DNA of 64,000 bases from Tenrec ecaudatus. Its lineage: Eukaryota; Chordata; Mammalia; Afrosoricida; Tenrecidae. This document shows positions 33,026 to 44,044 of this stretch, piece by piece (the stretch's first letter is position 1; the number at the start of each line of letters is the position of its first letter). Location: assembly GCF_050624435.1 (NCBI RefSeq), contig NC_134540.1, positions 22,966,001-23,030,000 on the forward strand, given 5' to 3'. The notes under the pieces are model-generated. The model did no database searches, had not been told where the DNA came from, and worked only from the letters and a program-made list of their open reading frames with translations. The position numbers and the translations under genes are program-made.

Positions 33026-34649
33026 ACTGTAAAATGTATATCTAGCCACTGCAGGGAGGCTGTGAAGCTTAAGTAAAATATGTCACGTATAAAGGACTCC
33101 GTGAACGACAGACATTAAAAGGTCATTATTTACTAAAAGGACTATTTTGAGGAAAAGGCTCTTTCCTTCACTCTGGGGGAATAGTTAAGATTTTCATTTC
33201 TCTGATTCTTTATTCCCAGATCTACTTGGTTGAAGATAATCTATAACTGAACTCTGAATACAGTTGTAGAATCAACTTGAAAGTCTTTTATCCATGTAGG
33301 TAGAAATAAGTTATAAATGCTGATCAATATAGTATTACTCCTATTATACAGGTTTAATTTAGCTATGCTTAAAAGTGTGTAACAATTCCACACTTGGAAT
33401 GAGTAGGTTTTGCAATATTATTTGCTCCCTGCTTTTCTTCAGACCTGATTTCACATACTCTTACTTGAAAAAAAAAAAAGTATTCTGAAACTTTGCACAG
33501 AAAATAAGGCTACAATTGTGTGTGAGCTTTTTGATTTACTCTGCCTTTAAAGTACTCACTGACGTCTAGTAAATAGAAAAGCGCAAATTTTAACATCAAG
33601 AAAATTGCTCTGATGAGAAATGTATAGATATTAGAATTATATATATTTTTAAAAATCAATATATCCAGGGTTGTTTTAAGTCATGCTGACTACAAACTTT
33701 AACTACGTAGGTATGTAGGAAAGACATGCAAAAAGGTATTCTTAAAGAAAATTGCAAGACAGTGTTAAGTACAAACAAAAAGGCGTGACACACATATAGA
33801 AATATGTAATTTGTTTGAAACCTTTATGAAGTGGATTGCCTAAGGGGCACTTGTGATGCCGAAATGTCCCTGAAACCTTCCGAGAACTCACAAAGAGCAT
33901 AGGAGTTCAAATCTTGAAACATAAACATACCATAAAAGAATGATAATTACACTGTGACTTCACATTTCAGAAACCTAGCTAACTGCTGGTTTTTGTTTTC
34001 TTTTCCCTGTCGTCAGAGGGAAGTCATCGGGGCTAACTCCACAGGGCCCGAGAGAGCTCACTGGCAGACATGCTGAATAACAGGGCAAGAGCCAGCCCAG
34101 GTCCCAGAAACAATGTCTTCCATTCCACAAGCACATAGCATCCTGGGAGAGCCGGTTCCTGGTTCCTGAGCCGCAGGTACCCTGTGCGGGCGTCGGCCTG
34201 CACACACAACTCCCCGACAACACTTCTCAGGGGCTTCCTTCAAATCATTCTCTGAGATTCATTTCTTGCTCAAAGAGAGCTCCTGGGTCCTTTTCCCAGT
34301 TAAAATGTTATCAGTTATCAGAGTAGAATTCATCGTTTGAGGAGAGGGCATAAGGATCTATTAAATACCGGGTTTTGAAGCTGTCTATTCAAGTAGATTA
34401 CACAGCTGCTACCACAATTATTAGGCACTGGAAAGGGCCATGATTATGTGTTACGAACATACAGAGGCTTAAGTACAAAGGGGAAATCATTGGGACATCA
34501 TTGGGCAATATACACGTGGAGCTACGAACATTACATTGATGTAAGTATTCAAAGAACGTACTTAAAAAATCAGAAGATAAAAAAGACAAACCTTGCTTGG
34601 TGAAGTTAAGGAGGTCTTTAAAGAATAGCTGATCCGAGTACCATACATC
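33026..34649. other. 1.6 kb unassigned intron
   Basis: AT-rich with no young repeat, no exon and no RNA gene recognised. Confidence 0.35.
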
Positions 34650-34829
34650 CCGCTGCCATGGAGTGGATCCTGACTCATTGGGACTGCAGGACAAAGGAGG
34701 ACTGCCCCGGTGAGGTTCTGAGACTTTAAATCTTAAGGGAGCCAGCAACTTCATGAGGTGGGTGGGCTGGAACTGCTGACCTTGAGGTTAGCAGCCCAAT
34801 TCATAATCCCCTGCACTACCAGGGCTCCA
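34650..34829 (-). repeat. AfroSINE
   Basis: Antisense copy from ccatggagtggatcctgact through ggaactgctgaccttgaggt to gcactaccagggctcc. Confidence 0.85.
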
Positions 34830-34837
34830 CAAAGGAT

Positions 34838-35031
34838 AAAACTCACTCTCATAGTGTCAATTCTTAATCGTTTCCTATGGGAAAAAGTAGACCTGCTGCT
34901 TTGGATTTCCAAGGCTGTAAATCTTTATGGAACAGAAAGCCTCTACTTCCTCTCGAGGAGCGACAGGTAATTTTGAACTGCTGATTTTGTGGTTCGCAGC
35001 CAAATGTGTTCACTATACCACCTGGGGCTCC
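34838..35031 (-). repeat. AfroSINE
   Basis: Antisense copy from ataaaactcactctcatagt through tggatttccaaggctgtaaa and ttttgaactgctgattttgt to ccacctggggctcc. It lies 8 bp from the previous copy. Confidence 0.85.
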
Positions 35032-35564
35032 TGGATATGTTGTTGTCTTAATTAATGTTTTCTAGTTTACCTTCCTGTGTTCTAATAACCACTGCAATGG
35101 TTACACAGAACTCACAGACAGGATTCATGATTACAAAGTTTATTAAAGAAGTCAACAGGTTGTAATGCCAACAAGAAATACTCAGGGTAGTTGTTTATCA
35201 GGACATTTTACAAAGTTCTTTCAGGTTGGCACACCACTCGGCTCCACTTCAGTGGGTCAGCAATCCAGTTTCCCCGATTACCTTTAAGGGCCCAGAAGCA
35301 TCCTATCTGGCAAAGGCAGCCTCCGGCACAACAGCACCCAGTACTTGCTCCCTGCGGGGCTAAGTCCACTGCTTTGCTCTGGCTCTGCTGCTGCTCCTCT
35401 GATGTGATAGCTGTCTTCTGGAGCCAGGAGGTTCACTGCACGGGGATCTCAGGTTTACAGTTTTTAAAAGATCCTTCATGACTTGGTTCCTGCTCACTCG
35501 CCTACACTCATGTTTATAAATGCCATATAGGCAGAGGCATAGCTTAGTCTTGTTCTGGACCATC
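35032..35564. other. Unassigned, possible antisense LTR
   Basis: gattcatgattacaaagttt, attaaagaagtcaacaggtt at the left and a GC-richer 35260-35440 look like an antisense LTR with a polyA signal complement, but the family was not identified and the edges are unknown. Confidence 0.35.
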
Positions 35565-36318
35565 TTAAAAATAAATACTTTATTGTGTTTTAGGCAAAAG
35601 TTTACATAGCGAATTAGGCTCCCCTTTAATAATTTGTAAATATGCATTGTTCCATGCCATTGGGGACAACTTTTATAACGTCCTCATTCTCATATTTCCA
35701 TTGCACCGTTTTGTTTTTATCGATGTAGTTATGTAGCTTCTCTTCCCCTCAGTGTCTTCCTGTCCTTGCTTCTGGGTACATGCTGACTGTTTGGGCTCAT
35801 GTAAACATATTGTTTACAGTCTTGTGCTGATAGTCTACTTACAAGTGCTACTGTTTATTTTAAAAGTCAATTCAGCTCGAAAGGTGACCTACAGCAATAG
35901 CTTCAAGTCAAGTTAAAAAGGAATCTTCAGGCAATACTGTGGGGTCCCTGTAGTCTAGTGCTCCAGGAGGTTAGCCATTTGTAAGGAATTTGAGTTTGGG
36001 TCTACATTTTTCGCTGATTCTGTCCTGGACCTTGGCCAGGATGGTCAGCAATGGTAGCCGAACACCATCTAGTTCTTCAAATCTCAGATTAGAAGAGGTT
36101 GTGGTTTGTGTGAGTCAGTATTCCCATGGGCTAGTTTCTCCACTGAACTACTGATTTCCTTCATTTTCTCTTGCTTCACCTAAGTAGAAGCCAAGAGTTG
36201 TATTTTGGATGGCTGCTTGCAAACTTTTAAGAACCCCCAGACACTGCTCACCAAACTATGATGTGGAATGTAATATTTACTAATTGGCACAGTTATCTTT
36301 AAGACTACCGATTCAAGG

Positions 36319-36322
<4 letters not shown>

Positions 36323-36373
<51 letters not shown>
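36323..36373. repeat. (AT)n microsatellite
   Basis: About 50 bp of alternating AT inside the L1 3' UTR. Confidence 0.97.
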
Positions 36374-36375
<2 letters not shown>

Positions 36376-36807
36376 TACACTTATACACGAATGTACATTT
36401 ATTTGTGTATGCATTCTATATCTCTATAGAACAACTACCCACAAAGCCACATATATATTGTTTGTTTTACTGTGGTTACAAACTTGTCTTTGTTACAGTG
36501 TTTACTGAGATTGTCCCTTTTGCTCATGTATTTTTTGGTGTCTTCCTTGACCATGGTCAAGTGGTGCTGACTTTATCTCTATGTAGTATTGCCTTTCTCA
36601 CTGCCAACAGTAACTAGTGTGCATTATTCAGAAAGGGGATCCCTTTCATGCTTTCCCAGGCCTGGTAACAATCCTTCTATTGCTTTTGTGTTTTCTGTTT
36701 CACTTGTTTCTGCTTTGCTTTTTGTTCTTTTGCCGCTTCTTTCCTATTGCTTGAATTGCGGGGTTAAGTCACTGATTTGGGCCCTCCTTTTTTAATGTGT
36801 GGATGAC

Positions 36808-36876
36808 AGGACTTCCAGAAGTTTGTGGGGAATTCCATTATGTTTAGTTCCATTTTGTTATAGTTTTTGAAGTCCC
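36808..36876. mobile_element. Small mariner-like MITE (copy 1)
   Basis: About 69 bp with imperfect inverted ends: aggacttccagaagtttgtg at the left, and the complement of the right end is agggacttcaaaaactataa. It is embedded in L1 ORF2-derived sequence and shares its ends with 40304-40381 and 42725-42802. Confidence 0.5.
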
Positions 36877-37585
36877 TTATACTTACTGATATACATTCTC
36901 CTTTGAGCACTAGTTTTGTTGTGTCCCAAAGCACTGAGAATGCTGAATTCCCATTCTCACTTGATTCTAGAATTTTCAATTTTAATTTTTTGTTACCCAA
37001 TAGTTTTAAAGTGCTATTTACTGTTTCCATCTACTTAATTTTGTCCTTGTTTTGCTATTGATTTCCAATTGACAGCTATGATCAAAGAAGGTGCTTTGTG
37101 TTATTTCAGTGTCTTTTTATTGAGGCTCTCTTTGAGGCCAACACTATGGTCTATTCTGGAGAATGATGCATGTGTGTTGGAGAAGAATGTGTACTACGCT
37201 GGTGTTGGATGATGTGTTCTGTACATGTTTATGAGGTCAAGTCAGATGCTGTTATTCAGTGAATCGTTTGATAATGGCTCTTGGAGCTTTTGATAAAGCT
37301 CTTGTATTTATAACTTCCACCAAGTTGTGGGGTGGGACCATCCAGATTGGGTGCATTTCTTCTTCTCCTGATGGGTAGAGACGAGAAGATGGGGAAACTG
37401 ATAGGGTTATATGATTCGGTTGTGAGTGATCATTCACAGGGTTAATTGTGATTATAAAAGCTTGGAGTTCCCAAATCATGACTGGTCAATTATGCCATCC
37501 TGCTGGATATAAAAAGTCGCCTCACAAGCAGGAATGGGAGCTTTCCTTGCCATCCATGAAGAGTCAGGATGGAGCATGCTTTTTG

Positions 37586-38800
37586 TGTTGTTGTTGTTAG
37601 GTACTATGGAGTCAGCTCCAACCCACAGCAGCCCTGTGCACAGCAGAATGAAACACTGCCCAGTCCTGTGAAATATTCATAATTAGCTCTTTTCATGCTT
37701 GAGGTTATTGTTTCAGTCAGGTGTCAATGCATCTGGTTGCCTCTCCACTTAACCAAGTATTTCTTTCTCCAGGGACTGGTCTCTCTTGACAATGTGTCCT
37801 AAAAAGTAAGTAGCACAGGCTTGCCATCCTTGCCTCTAAGGAGCACACTGGCTGTCCTTCTTCTGAGGCAGATGATCGGTTTGTCCTGTTAGCAGTGCCT
37901 GGTACTTTCAAGAGTCTTCTTCAGCGCCACCGTTCGAATGCATCAAGTATCCTTGGGTCGTCCTTATTCAATGTCCAACTTTCACATGCACACGAGTAAA
38001 AGGAAAATATCATGGCTTAGATCAGGTGCACCCTAATCCTCAAAGAAACACCTTCGTTTTTCACTTTAAGTTTTGTAAAAGTGTTTGACACAATGGATGG
38101 ATGTATGGATTGTGATAAGAGTTGTACGAGACCCCAATAAAATGATTAAAAAAAAAAAGAAAGTCTTGTACAAGAGGTTGACCCAATGCAATGTGTCCTT
38201 TGGCTTCTTGACTGCTGCTTCCATGAGCAGCTTGCGGATCCAGGCCACATGAAATCCTTGACACCGTCAATCTTTTTCCCTTTATCATGGTGTTACTTAG
38301 TTGTGGGGATTTTGTTCTTCTTTTCATTGAGTTGTAACCCATACTTAACGCTAAAATCCTTGATCTCCATCAGCAAGTAATTAAGTCCTCTTTACTTTTA
38401 GCAAACGAGATTGCGTCAACTGAATATCAAATATCTATGCCACATTCTTCTTCACATAATCCCGTTTCTCTGATTATTTACTCAGCATACAGATGGGTTA
38501 AAATGGTGAGAGAATATCAACTCAACACACACTCTTCTTGCAGCATTCCTTTGTTCTGTTCATACAACGGCCTCTTGATCCATGTATAAATTCTCCATGA
38601 GCACAATCAAAATCGAATGTGTGGAATTCCCATTCTTTACAAGGGTATCCATAGTTTATTATGATACATATAGTAGATACATGTAGCCTTTGCATAGCCG
38701 ATAAAACACAAGTAAACATCTTTCTGGTATTCTCTGCTTAAGCCAAGAGCTATCTGACATCATATTCCTTGTTCCACATCCTCTTCTGAATGCAGCCTGA
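37586..38800 (-). mobile_element. BovB/RTE LINE, antisense, broken by an L1 tail
   Basis: The 3' terminus complement (ttgttgttaggtactatgga) begins the copy. It continues through gttgcctctccacttaacca-like, cccaatgcaatgtgtccttt, cttgactgctgcttccatga, and the reverse-transcriptase part (gataaaacacaagtaaacat, cctcttctgaatgcagcc). There are internal deletions near 38430-38520. It hosts the L1 at 38078-38160. Confidence 0.85.
38078..38160 (+). mobile_element. Very short LINE-1 3' end inside BovB
   Basis: Only the last roughly 80 bp of L1 (ttgacacaatggatggatgt to ccccaataaaatgattaaa) plus an A tail. It is flanked by aagttttgta (38068-38077) and aagtcttgta (38161-38170), a 10-bp duplication with one change. 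Confidence 0.88.
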
Positions 38801-39234
38801 GAGAATCAAGCTTTAAACCTCTCTGATCCAGGGGCAGAAAGCCGTGACACCAGAGGAGAGGTAGAGGAGCTACAGCAGCACAACCAAGAGCCAGAGCATG
38901 CGACAAAGTGATGGTCTCTCTGACCCACGGAGTAAGTAAAGCTGGGTCCCTTCAGGTAGGACACTTGCTAGTGGAGTAGGGTGTCTCTAGGCACTTAATT
39001 GGGGAATCATGTTTGCTGACCCAAAGAGCTAGAGTTGAGCACTTCCGGCTAAGTGCTGAGCCCTAAGGGCATTTATCAGCAGCAGCGTTATGAGTTTTGC
39101 GACTTGGTTTAAGCAGGGTAGGGCTAGGGGTCAGAGAAAGGCCTGTCTATGAACATTTTGGAGAAGAGATTGTCCTGACAAAAGAACTGTCTTCTAAATA
39201 TTTCTGATCTTGTTAGCTTCTCTCATTTTTCTTT
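38801..39234. other. Unassigned, LTR-like composition
   Basis: GC-richer block with cagagcatgcgacaaagtga and ctgacccacggagtaagtaa. No named family and no exon. Confidence 0.3.
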
Positions 39235-39864
39235 ACTCACTGCCATGGAGCCAATGCTGACTTATAGCAACTGTAACTGTTTATGGATGTTGTGTTAGTC
39301 TGGGTTGACTAGAGAAACAAATTCATAGATACTCATATGTGTATAAGAAAGAGCTTTATATCAAAGAGTAATTGTATATTGAGAAAATATCCCAGCTCAG
39401 TCCAGATCAAGTCCGTAAGTCTGATGTTAGCTCATATGTCCGATATTAGTCCATCAATTCCTCTTCAGACTCACGCAGCATATGCAATGAGGCCAATGCA
39501 GGAAGATCACAGGCTGGTGGATAGAAAGTCTTGTGGATCCAGTGTCAGTGGAAGCATCTCATGCTGGAACAGGTCTCCACGTGTCTCCTCCAGCTCTCTG
39601 AGTGTCTCAGCAGCAGGAAAGGGAAGGCAGAGAGAGTGGGTCTGGCTTCCAGGGAGCTACTTATCTCCATTGCGCCTCCCAATGAGGCCATCAAGCTGCG
39701 ACCTCATCAATAAGCTAGACTCCACCCTGTGCTTAAGTTGACAGACTATGTAACTGCCACAGGAGTACAAAGCTGTCTTTCTCCCAAGGAGCTGCTGGTG
39801 TTTCTGAATTGCCGCCTATGCAGACCACAGCTCAGTGCATAACCACTATACCACCAGGGCTCCA
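39235..39864 (-). repeat. AfroSINE split by an LTR-like insertion
   Basis: Antisense SINE: 3' half at 39235-39290 (ctcactgccatggagccaat), 5' half at 39762-39864 (ctttctcccaaggagctgct to ccaccagggctcc). Confidence 0.82.
39291..39761 (-). mobile_element. Solo LTR-like element, complete, antisense
   Basis: The plus strand reads tgtgttagtctgggttgact at the left and actatgtaactgccaca at the right, so on minus it starts TGTGGCAGTTACATAGT and ends AACACA. The flanks ggatgt and ggagt are compatible with a 5-bp duplication plus one inserted base. Same family as 7971. Confidence 0.75.
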
Positions 39865-40029
39865 CAGCTGCTCTCATAAGCCCCAGTACTGCCTGTGAGT
39901 TCTCCATGGCCACTGCAACAAAAGCCAGCCAGGAGGCCGAGCATGCCATGGCAAGTACAGCTGGTGGCAGACCTGACCAAAGAAGCAAGAGGGTGGAAGC
40001 ATGATCCACCCTTACCTAATAGGAATCAG

Positions 40030-40640
40030 CTTTGAGCTGATTTTCTTTCCCTTTCACAGAAGATCAAATGTCACCTCACCACCACTCTTGATTCAATTGT
40101 GTCATTTAGATCGTCTGTATCTCTGAGTTTCTTTCTAGTCGATGAAAGTGGTATGCTAAAGTCTCCTACTATTATTGTACAAATGTCTATTTCTCTTTTC
40201 AACCCTTTTACTTTATTTTATGTATTTTGGAGTTCTGTCACTGGGTATGTAAATATTTATTATGGTTACACTCTCTTGCTACACTGCTTCTTTAAACATT
40301 ATATGAGGCTTCAAAAAGCCTGTGGAAAAATTCCATGATTTTTTCATTCCATTTGTCTAAGAACTTTTCCAAGACCCCTCCTAAATACCCTTCCTTCTTT
40401 GTGTCATTTTCCTTTTAAATTTTTATGTATTTTGTTCTTGTTGAGACTATGAACCACAGCAAATGACGTTTCCACATGGACCAAATAGTGACTTTGATCG
40501 CATCCTTCAAATTGTCCCACCATTCATCTCTCCCTCTGGAATAGTTCTACCCGCATTAACATAAATCCACTGCTCCCCCACCACCCACCCCAAGGCTCCT
40601 ATTAAATTACCTTTTTATCTCCTCTGGATGTTTTGATACA
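40030..40640 (-). mobile_element. LINE-1 ORF2 and 3' region fragment
   Basis: Antisense ORF2: tatgctaaagtctcctacta, ttattgtacaaatgtctatt matches the mammalian L1 pattern. The right part (cattaacataaatccactgc) matches the L1 3' UTR type also at 60185. A small MITE is embedded at 40304-40381. Confidence 0.6.
40304..40381. mobile_element. Small mariner-like MITE (copy 2)
   Basis: 78 bp with inverted ends: tgaggcttcaaaaagcctgt at the left, and the complement of the right end is ggaggggtcttggaaaagtt. It is preceded by ATA; the right-hand TA is not clear. Confidence 0.5.
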
Positions 40641-40684
40641 CATTTGGAGGGGCAACTTTAGATATTCACCAACCTTACTGTACA

Positions 40685-40862
40685 CTCAAACTTGCTGCCA
40701 CGAAGTCAATGCCAACTCACAGCAACCCTATCAAGCAGGGTAGAAACGCCTCTGTGAATTTCTGAGATTGTAACTGTCTTTCTCTTGAGGAGCAGCTGGT
40801 AGTTTTGAACCGCTGACCTTGGACCAAAGCTCAACTTGTATCCACTATGCTGCATGGCTCCT
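40685..40862 (-). repeat. AfroSINE
   Basis: Antisense copy from acttgctgccacgaagtcaa through ttttgaaccgctgaccttgg to ctatgctgcatggctcc. Confidence 0.82.
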
Positions 40863-40864
40863 AA

Positions 40865-42054
40865 CTTTATTGCACACTTGTAGTCCAATGGAGTGTTTCT
40901 AACCTATTTCTATAGTCTTCCCAGCATCTTCATGGGCACTCTTTTCTATACATGAAGGATTTATATTAAGTAAAATATGTTCCCTTCAAGGGCATCCTTT
41001 GAACACAAAGGCATCAGTAGGGTAAAAATAAGTGGGCAGGGAAAATATACCAATCAAACAGAAGTCCCTATTATAATCTCTGATAAAGCAGCATTTAACT
41101 CAAAATCCATTATTAGCGACAAAGGGAGTATAACCTCACTTGTATTTAAAAAAAAAAGCAATTGTATAGACAAAAATTTATTTGTGGCTACCAGAGGCAG
41201 GAAGGAGGGTAAAGTTTCATTTCTTATGGGTAGGCTTGCACAACTGGTTATAGTAGTTGCTGTCAATAAGTTGCACATTGAATGGGCAAAAGTTGTGTTA
41301 TAGATATATTTACAACAGTCTGGCTGCTGAGGCTACTTATGTACAACCAAACAGCTCATGAAATTTACTATCTTATTTGGAGGTTTAAGGTCATGATTTC
41401 TGGCACATGCTAATCAATTAGCCTAATGTGTTCCGGGATTCTTTTCAAAGTCTCAGTTGGTTGTGTAGTGCCTTGGGTGCTACAAGCTTGTAAGCAGTCC
41501 ACAAGGGCTTCTATTCATCTGAACAACAGAGAAAGGATGAGAGCCAGGTGCGAGATGACAATAGGAAAATGTAACTGATGGCCTCAATGGACAACTGCCT
41601 CCTTTGCCAGGAAAACCCAATAACTGGACGGTGCCTGGCTACCATTACAGAAGCATCCTAATCAAAAGGGAGAAAGTTCCAAATTCTGATGGAATTCATA
41701 CTTTCTGGAAACGTGGACTCTGAATTAACCCCTGAACCCTGAGTTCATCAATCCTTTAATGAGAAATAATCTCTGAATCTTAAAACCAAACAATAGTGTA
41801 GATAGTGTCGCTTAACTAGAAGTAATCTCTGCCTGAGCATTATGTTCATTTAAGATATTTCTATATGGGATCAACCTGATAACAGCAAATACTAAGAAAG
41901 ACAATGTTAGGTATTTATTGAAACCAAAGTTGATTAATCAGGCAATCCACACGCTTTAATGTCCCACTAGGTAGATGCAATCTAGATAAGTTCACTTTCT
42001 AGCATAATGTCTGGAATAATAACAAAAACAAAACAAAAATCACCAACATTACCA
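40865..42054. other. Unassigned intron
   Basis: No exon or repeat recognised. Confidence 0.35.
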
Positions 42055-42240
42055 CAATGCTACGAGGACTTATTTATGTTGTGCTAAGTGTCAAGGATGG
42101 TTCTTAGTCTCCTTACTGTTAACTCATTTAATCCTTATAGCAATATTCTGTCCTGCTAGAATTCGCATCTGAGGAGACTGAGGTTCATAGATATTCCTAA
42201 GTAGCCTGCTTAAGTATCAAAGTAATGACTCGAACACAGC
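42055..42240 (-). repeat. MIR SINE (ancient), antisense
   Basis: Reads gttaactcatttaatcctta, then ctgaggagactgaggttcat, then agtaatgactcgaac, the complement order of the mammal-wide MIR. Confidence 0.75.
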
Positions 42241-42724
42241 GGAAAGGTTCTAGAGTCTGTCCTCATTGCTAACTCAGAATGTGACTTTATTATATCGGAA
42301 CACAGCAGGTGGCCTGCAAAGTGTTTGCTGGATTGTTCAGTAATATATAAACAACACAAGTCTCCAGTACATTATTTTGTAAATAGAGTGTAAATTGCTT
42401 TTAGATTATGGCAGAGGATGAGAGAAAGGATTTAACATCTACTAACTACCCAATGATAAATAAAATACTGGGCTGAACAATTCATCTTTACAGCTTCATT
42501 TTTAAATATCAGTGACCTAAGGTTCACAGATAACAGGCTGCCCACGTTAATGGAACTGAAATGCTGGGCTCTGGAGTTCAGTCTGAACTTGTCAAGTACA
42601 CCTTTGGAGAAGAGGTGCATCATTTGGGTCTGATCACATGCATAGGGGAGAGAATCAGGTAAAATGCTGCTGACCAGAAAAAAGACTGCTGTTGGTGGAC
42701 ATTCATCCATGAGAGCCTATATAT

Positions 42725-42802
42725 GGGGAGGCTTCAGAAAGTTTGGGGGACATGGAAAGGAAAGACACAGAAACTTTTCCATGCACTTCCTGAAGGCCCC
42801 TC
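42725..42802. mobile_element. Small mariner-like MITE (copy 3)
   Basis: 78 bp with inverted ends: ggggaggcttcagaaagttt at the left, and the complement of the right end is tgaggggccttcaggaagtg. It lies between TATA on the left and ATA on the right. Confidence 0.55.
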
Positions 42803-43689
42803 ATACTTATGGCCATACACTGACAGCGTTGCCAACTACTGGTGCCAATATTCCCTCAACACACCTTTGAAAGAAAACAGAAGAGGGTTTTTACACCAAG
42901 TGGTTTACACTTGAACTCGGCGGTCTGTTAGACATTGGGCTAATAGGGAAGACACCTTTGCTCATCTGTAAAGCGTGGATTCTAAGGACATCTGACCAAA
43001 TACATACAAAGAAGAGGAGAACTAGGCCTTTCCAAAGGCGCTTAGCACATTTTGTTTCATTAAGGCACAGATGAGTGAATAAAAATGAAAATAACTAATG
43101 AAGATCACTGAGAGGTAGGTTCAAACACAAAAAGTCAAGACATCATATGCCCTGTACTCACCGTCCTTCCGGCCTGAAGCTTTTACGTGCAGCCACCGTG
43201 GCTACAGTGATCTACGAGGGAGACCCTGTCAGCTGATCTCTCCTTTTTTAATGCTCTCTTTCCTACCTAATTATTTAAGCTTCACATTTTAGCTATACCC
43301 AAGAGGTCTCAATCACAGGTACAATATATCAAAGCTCCCTTGTGGGAGACTGAAAAAGAGTTGTTCACAGGCACCAGGAGTTCAAAAGGAAAGAAGACTA
43401 ACATTAACACCTGGTAAGACATTTGTCTCTGAGTTTTCTAGGAATGAAGACAAAAAAAGGAAAACATATTGAATTACATAGTTTTCATTTTCTGACCAAC
43501 GGGCAAAAAAAAGTGAAGAAGAATATAACTTCATCTAGAGAAGTAATTTTCCTGGAACTAATACAAGTAATTATTCATCCTGAGATTTTAGTCTGAATGT
43601 GATTAAGGAAAGTGATCCGAGGCTTTTGTTCTGGGGAAGATGGCTTTCTTTTCAGTGTGGAAGCACGCGTGTTGTCGTGATCAAGTTAC
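42803..43689. other. Unassigned intron
   Basis: No exon or repeat recognised. Confidence 0.35.
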
Positions 43690-43800
43690 TTAACTGTTAT
43701 CAGTGTCCGCCTCATCTGTACAAACAGGGACAGTGACATGTACCTTAATGGACTGCTGTGGAGATTAAGCTGCAACAGTCATGAAAGTAATTCGTGGCTT
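43690..43800 (+). repeat. MIR SINE (ancient)
   Basis: gatcaagttacttaactgtt, cctcatctgtacaaacaggg, gctgtggagattaagctgca follow the MIR core in order. Confidence 0.65.
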
Positions 43801-43924
43801 AAGCAGTTATATAAAACAAACAAAGACACCTCCAGATTTTACCCGGCGTATTGAGGCAGAAGGCCTGGACATTAAATTGTATTTCAATGGAAGGAACATT
43901 TTGAGGAGAAATTATTTTAGCCTG

Positions 43925-44012
43925 CCTTGAGAAGACTGAGCTTTCTACTCCTGTAAACAGTTACATTCTTGGAACCCTACAGGCGCCACTACGAGTCCGT
44001 GGAGGTGAGGGA
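43925..44012 (+). repeat. AfroSINE 3' half
   Basis: gagctttctactcctgtaaa, cagttacattcttggaaccc, cactacgagtccg. The head is missing. Confidence 0.6.
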
Positions 44013-44044
44013 TTTCTGGAGGATCTGGCCTAACTCTGCTTTAC

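Larger units (their letters stand above)
35565..37480 (-). mobile_element. LINE-1 3' UTR plus ORF2 part, inactive
   Basis: Minus-strand order: ORF2 segment (37480-36880), then 3' UTR, then tail near 35565. The conceptual peptide near 36980-36890 contains SVLWDTTKLVLKGE, matching the L1 ORF2 pattern between endonuclease and reverse transcriptase (ALWDT.K.VLRG.). 3' UTR landmarks are the complements of aatggtagccgaacaccatc and ttttaagaacccccagacac. An (AT)n tract and a small MITE lie inside. No intact ORF. Confidence 0.75.
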
